From: an uncultured bacterium
Lineage (GTDB): Bacteria > Bacillota > Clostridia > Lachnospirales > Lachnospiraceae
DNA length: 8,321 nucleotides
Direction: 5' to 3'
Assembly: GCA_937893485.1 (NCBI GenBank)
Contig: CALBJL010000218.1
Location: 1-8,321, forward strand
Part shown: piece after piece, positions 4,961 through 8,321 of the stretch
How positions within the stretch are numbered: the stretch's first letter is position 1
Layout of the letters: every line of letters starts with the position of its first letter
Notes under the pieces: generated by a model
Database searches by the model: none
Told to the model about the DNA's origin: nothing
The model's input: only the letters and a program-made list of their open reading frames with translations
Made by a program: the position numbers and the translations under genes

Positions 4961-7350
4961 TGAATGAAAAAGTATATAAAACACTGGAATACAACAAAAT
5001 AATCGAAAAATTAGAAGCACATGCTTATTCAAAAGAGGCAAAAAGACGCTGCCGCGAACTGACTCCGATGACTGACCGGACGCAGATTGAGGAAGCGCAG
5101 AAATTTACAAAGGATGCGCTCAGTCGTATCTTAAAAAACGGCAGCATTTCGCTGTCCGGTATCACGGATGTCAACGGTTCCCTGCAACGTCTGCGTCTGG
5201 GGGCATCCCTCTCAGCGATCGAACTGCTGCGGATCTGTTCGCTGCTCGAAACAGCAAAGCGCATGAAAAATTTTGCGCGCGGCAAATCCGAGGAAGCGCC
5301 CAGAGACAGTCTGGATGCGATGTTTACGGCGCTGGAGCCGTTAAATTCTTTGCAGGATGAGATCCGAAGATGCATTATTTCCGAGGATGAGATCGCGGAT
5401 GATGCGAGTGTGAAGCTCCGCGGTATCCGCAAAAGCATCCGCGGCATGAATGACCGCGTGCACGCACAGCTCAACAAGCTGATAGCACAGGAGAGCACAC
5501 GGAACTGTCTGCAGGATGCCGTCGTGACGATGCGTGGCGACCGTTATTGCTTGCCGGTAAAGGCGGAGTACAAGTCGCAGATCCCCGGTATGGTGCATGA
5601 CCAGTCATCGACCGGATCTACATTGTTTATCGAGCCGTTATCCGTGGTGAATCTGAATAATGAGTTAAAGACATTGTTGATTGAGGAACAGGAGGAGATC
5701 GAGGCGATCCTTGCGGAGTTGTCCAATCAGACCGCAGAGTATACCGTGACGCTGGAGTCTGATTACCGTGTGCTCGTGGAGCTGGATTTCATTTTTGCAA
5801 AGGCAGAGCTGGCAAAGGATTATAATGGTGTCGCTCCGCTGTTTAACACGGAGGGACGGATCAATATCCGGCGCGGCAGACACCCGCTGCTCGATCAGAA
5901 AAAGGTCGTGCCGATCGACATCCGGTTAGGGGAGGATTTTGACCTGCTGATCGTGACCGGATCGAATACCGGAGGAAAAACCGTGTCACTAAAGACGGTC
6001 GGACTGCTTACGCTGATGGGACAGGCGGGACTTCATATTCCAGCAAATGACCGCTCGGAGCTTGCGATTTTCCGTGATGTGTTTGCAGATATCGGTGATG
6101 AACAGAGCATTGAACAGAACTTATCCACATTTTCATCCCATATGACGAATATTATCCGGATACTGGATCATGTCGATGATCAGTGTCTGGTCTTATTTGA
6201 TGAGCTGTGTGCTGGAACCGACCCGACAGAGGGTGCGGCGCTGGCGATCGCGATTCTGGATGATCTGCATAAGCGGGGCGTGCATACGATGGCGACCACG
6301 CATTACAGCGAGATCAAGGTCTATGCGCTGAGTACAGCGGGTGTAGAAAATGCCTGCTGTGAGTTTGACGTAGAGACACTCAGCCCTACCTATCGCCTGC
6401 TGATCGGTATTCCCGGAAAAAGTAATGCATTTGCGATCTCCGGAAAGCTCGGTCTGCCCGCATATCTGATCGATGACGCAAAGGTGCGCATCACATCGGA
6501 GCAGCAGAATTTCGAGGATCTGATCGCAGATCTCGAGAGCAGCCGTGTCACGATCGAAAAAGAGCGTGCGGAGATCGAGCAGTATAAGGCAAAGAATAAG
6601 AATCTGAACCAGCAGCTATCGCGTAAGCAGGAGCGACTGGACGAAAATCGGGATAAGATCATCCGTGAGGCAAATGAGCAGGCAGCGGCGATTTTAAAAG
6701 AGGCGAAGGATCTCGCGGATGCAACAATCCGTAATTTCCAGAAATATGGTGCCGCAGCGCCGTCCATGAAAGACATGGAGCGCGAGCGGAGTGCGCTGCG
6801 TGAGCAGATCGGAAAACATCAGGACAAGGCAGCAAATAAAAAGAAACAGGCAAAGCAGCTCAATCATCAGGCACCGAAGAAGCTGCGCGTTGGCGATAAA
6901 GTGAAGGTGCTGAGCATGAATCTGACCGGAACCGTGCATACACTGCCGGATGCGAAGGGTAATCTGTTTGTGCAGATGGGTATTCTGCGCTCTCAGGTCA
7001 ATGTGAATGATCTGGTGCTTATCGATGAGAACGCAGACGTAAAAGCAGCGAAAAAGCGCTACGAAAAGACCGGATCGGGCAGCATCAAGATGTCAAAATC
7101 GGCATCGGTATCTACCGAGGTCATGCTGATCGGGCTTACCGTGGACGAGGCGATCGCAAAGCTGGATAAATATCTCGACGATGCGATGCTCGCACATATG
7201 CCTTCTGTGCGTATTGTACACGGAAAAGGCACCGGAGCATTGCGTAACGCCGTGCATTCGCATCTGAAGCGGCTGAGCTATATCGACAACTATCATCTGG
7301 CGGAGTTTGGAGAGGGCGATGCCGGTGTGACAATCGCGGAGTTTAAATAG
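4960..7350 (+). CDS. mutS2: MutS2 family ATPase with KOW and Smr domains
   Basis: This gene encodes 796 residues, close to the usual 780-800. MutS2 lacks the mismatch-recognition domain of MutS. It has been tied to suppression of recombination in some bacteria and, in Bacillus, to recognition and splitting of collided ribosomes. Order of parts: core and clamp helices (about 1-300); ABC ATPase with Walker A GSNTGGKT (334-341, Lys340), STFSSHMTNI, Walker B LVLFDE (Asp414, Glu415) followed by LCAGTDPTEGAAL, and the ATTHYSE switch (His448); a coiled coil rich in Lys/Glu/Gln (about 508-635); a KOW-type segment (about 640-690); and a C-terminal Smr domain (about 721-796) with HGKGTG (754-759). At the Smr start the usual DLRG-like motif reads MLIG (722-725), so the Asp and Arg are absent. 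No SD precedes the ATG, which suits leaderless translation. The TTG at 4954 is rejected because the family starts like MNEKVYKTLEYNKI. A response regulator gene follows 13 nt later. Confidence 0.95.
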   Translation: MNEKVYKTLEYNKIIEKLEAHAYSKEAKRRCRELTPMTDRTQIEEAQKFTKDALSRILKNGSISLSGITDVNGSLQRLRLGASLSAIELLRICSLLETAKRMKNFARGKSEEAPRDSLDAMFTALEPLNSLQDEIRRCIISEDEIADDASVKLRGIRKSIRGMNDRVHAQLNKLIAQESTRNCLQDAVVTMRGDRYCLPVKAEYKSQIPGMVHDQSSTGSTLFIEPLSVVNLNNELKTLLIEEQEEIEAILAELSNQTAEYTVTLESDYRVLVELDFIFAKAELAKDYNGVAPLFNTEGRINIRRGRHPLLDQKKVVPIDIRLGEDFDLLIVTGSNTGGKTVSLKTVGLLTLMGQAGLHIPANDRSELAIFRDVFADIGDEQSIEQNLSTFSSHMTNIIRILDHVDDQCLVLFDELCAGTDPTEGAALAIAILDDLHKRGVHTMATTHYSEIKVYALSTAGVENACCEFDVETLSPTYRLLIGIPGKSNAFAISGKLGLPAYLIDDAKVRITSEQQNFEDLIADLESSRVTIEKERAEIEQYKAKNKNLNQQLSRKQERLDENRDKIIREANEQAAAILKEAKDLADATIRNFQKYGAAAPSMKDMERERSALREQIGKHQDKAANKKKQAKQLNHQAPKKLRVGDKVKVLSMNLTGTVHTLPDAKGNLFVQMGILRSQVNVNDLVLIDENADVKAAKKRYEKTGSGSIKMSKSASVSTEVMLIGLTVDEAIAKLDKYLDDAMLAHMPSVRIVHGKGTGALRNAVHSHLKRLSYIDNYHLAEFGEGDAGVTIAEFK

Positions 7351-7363
7351 GCGGGAGGGAACT

Positions 7364-8068
7364 ATGGTGGCAAAACAAAAAATTCTGATCGTGGATGATG
7401 ATAACAATATTGCGGAGCTGATCTCGCTCTATCTGGCAAAGGAGTGTTTTGACACAAAGATCGTCAATGACGGCGAGGAGGCATTGCTGGCATATCAGAC
7501 GTACAATCCGAATCTGATCCTGCTTGATCTGATGCTGCCCGGAATCGACGGCTATCAGGTGTGCCGCGAGATCCGCGCGAAGGATAATATACCGATCATT
7601 ATGCTGTCGGCAAAGGGTGAAGTGTTTGATAAGGTGCTTGGTCTGGAGCTGGGCGCGGATGACTATATTATGAAGCCATTTGACTCCAAAGAGATGGTGG
7701 CGCGTGTCAAAGCGGTGCTGCGCCGCTATCAGGCAGTCAAGCCGGAAACACCTGCAACCGCGGCGATCAAGATGGTTACCTATGCGGATCTGGAGGTCAA
7801 TCTGTCCAATTATTCCGTTGTCTATATGGGCGAAAATATCGATATGCCGCCGAAGGAACTGGAATTATTATATTTTCTGGCATCTTCGCCCAATCAGGTA
7901 TTTACGAGAGAGCAGCTTCTGGATAATATCTGGGGCTATGAATATATCGGTGACACGCGAACCGTTGATGTGCATGTCAAGCGTCTGCGCGAGAAGATCA
8001 AGGATCATGCCGGCTGGGGCATCACGACGGTATGGGGCATCGGATATAAGTTTGAGGTAAAGGATTGA
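7364..8068 (+). CDS. Two-component response regulator, OmpR/PhoB family
   Basis: This gene encodes 234 residues, typical for the family. It is a cytoplasmic transcription factor switched on by phosphorylation from its partner kinase. The receiver domain (about 5-120) shows the acidic cluster Asp11-Asp13, the phospho-acceptor Asp55 in LILLDLMLPG, Ser82 in place of Thr/Ser in MLSAKG, and Lys104 in YIMKPF. After a linker (about 122-136) comes a winged-helix DNA-binding domain (about 137-232) with PPKELELLYFLASSPNQVF, the recognition helix region DTRTVDVHVKRLREKI and the terminal VWGIGYKF wing. GGGAGG (7353-7358) lies 5 nt before the ATG; the GTG next to it (7367) is also possible and would be one codon shorter. 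The gene begins 13 nt after mutS2 and ends 2 nt before the kinase start, so all three are likely one operon. Its signal and targets cannot be told from sequence. Confidence 0.95.
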   Translation: MVAKQKILIVDDDNNIAELISLYLAKECFDTKIVNDGEEALLAYQTYNPNLILLDLMLPGIDGYQVCREIRAKDNIPIIMLSAKGEVFDKVLGLELGADDYIMKPFDSKEMVARVKAVLRRYQAVKPETPATAAIKMVTYADLEVNLSNYSVVYMGENIDMPPKELELLYFLASSPNQVFTREQLLDNIWGYEYIGDTRTVDVHVKRLREKIKDHAGWGITTVWGIGYKFEVKD

Positions 8069-8070
8069 CT

Positions 8071-8321
8071 ATGAAAAAAAATCTGGGAATCAGGCTGCTC
8101 AGTGGTATTCTGCTCTACGCAGTCGTCGGTTTTCTGATCGTGGCAACGTTTGCTGAGTGGATGTTTCAGCAGAAGGCACAGAGTGTCGAGGCGACGAGTC
8201 TGTACAAGGAGGCGCTGGCGATCACCGGCAATTATGCGCTGGACTATTACAGGAACCGTCTGACGCAGGACGAACTCGAGGCACAGCTACAGGTGCTGTC
8301 CGAATATACGGACAGCGAGAT
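8071..8321 (+). CDS. Sensor histidine kinase, N-terminal part (cut by window edge)
   Basis: The frame is open from ATG 8071 to the window end, giving 83 residues without a stop. It begins MKKNLGIRLLSGILLYAVVG, a positively charged start followed by one hydrophobic membrane helix at about 8-29. Next comes a charged, helical region (about 32-83) that would face outside the cell as the beginning of a sensor domain. The kinase core is not in the window, so the assignment rests on position 2 nt after an OmpR/PhoB-family regulator and on the N-terminal layout typical of membrane sensor kinases. A modest AAAGGA (8059-8064) inside the end of the regulator gene can serve as ribosome site, and translational coupling is likely. 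Confidence 0.8.
   Translation, partial: MKKNLGIRLLSGILLYAVVGFLIVATFAEWMFQQKAQSVEATSLYKEALAITGNYALDYYRNRLTQDELEAQLQVLSEYTDSE

Noticed and set aside
5025..5498. Minus-strand frames inside mutS2 (also 6390-6776 and 7093-7407)
   Set aside because: They are frames opposite a well conserved gene, with no ribosome sites or recognisable products.

Overview
The window looks like the chromosome of a low-to-mid GC Firmicute, most likely a Lachnospiraceae-type Clostridium relative. The evidence is a Firmicute-style r-protein gene order, strong AGGAGG-type Shine-Dalgarno (SD) sites, rpsD lying inside the alpha operon (in Bacillus it is monocistronic), and an L17 carrying a long internal insertion. All genes read on the + strand.

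Layout. (1) Positions 1-1130 hold the end of an unrecognised gene and an overlapping small lipoprotein gene, both visibly more AT-rich than the rest. (2) Positions 1176-1311 are a compact control region: an A-rich tract, a strong extended -10 promoter, and a long inverted repeat that surrounds the -10 box and is followed by a T-run. (3) Positions 1312-4850 are the alpha operon: rpmJ, rpsM, rpsK, rpsD, rpoA, rplQ. Three of its junctions carry marked RNA structure without a terminator T-run: a 282-nt leader before rpsM, tandem hairpins between rpsD and rpoA, and a run of hairpins between rpoA and rplQ. (4) A clear intrinsic terminator (4877-4913) closes the operon. (5) A promoter at 4944-4952 lies so close to the mutS2 start that the mRNA is probably leaderless. 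mutS2 is followed 13 nt later by an OmpR/PhoB response regulator and, 2 nt after that, by a sensor kinase gene cut off by the window edge.

How the parts work together. L36, S13, S11, S4 and L17 are ribosome parts, and alpha is the assembly platform of RNA polymerase. The structured junctions are plausible places to tune S4 feedback, mRNA processing and the r-protein to alpha ratio. MutS2 is a MutS-like ATPase with KOW and Smr domains, linked in Bacillus to collided-ribosome rescue and in other bacteria to control of recombination. Its apparent co-transcription with a two-component system is notable.

No mobile element, CRISPR array, tRNA or rRNA was seen. The most novel-looking material is regulatory RNA/DNA: the promoter nested in a terminator loop, the rpsM leader, the rpsD-rpoA hairpins, and the leaderless mutS2.
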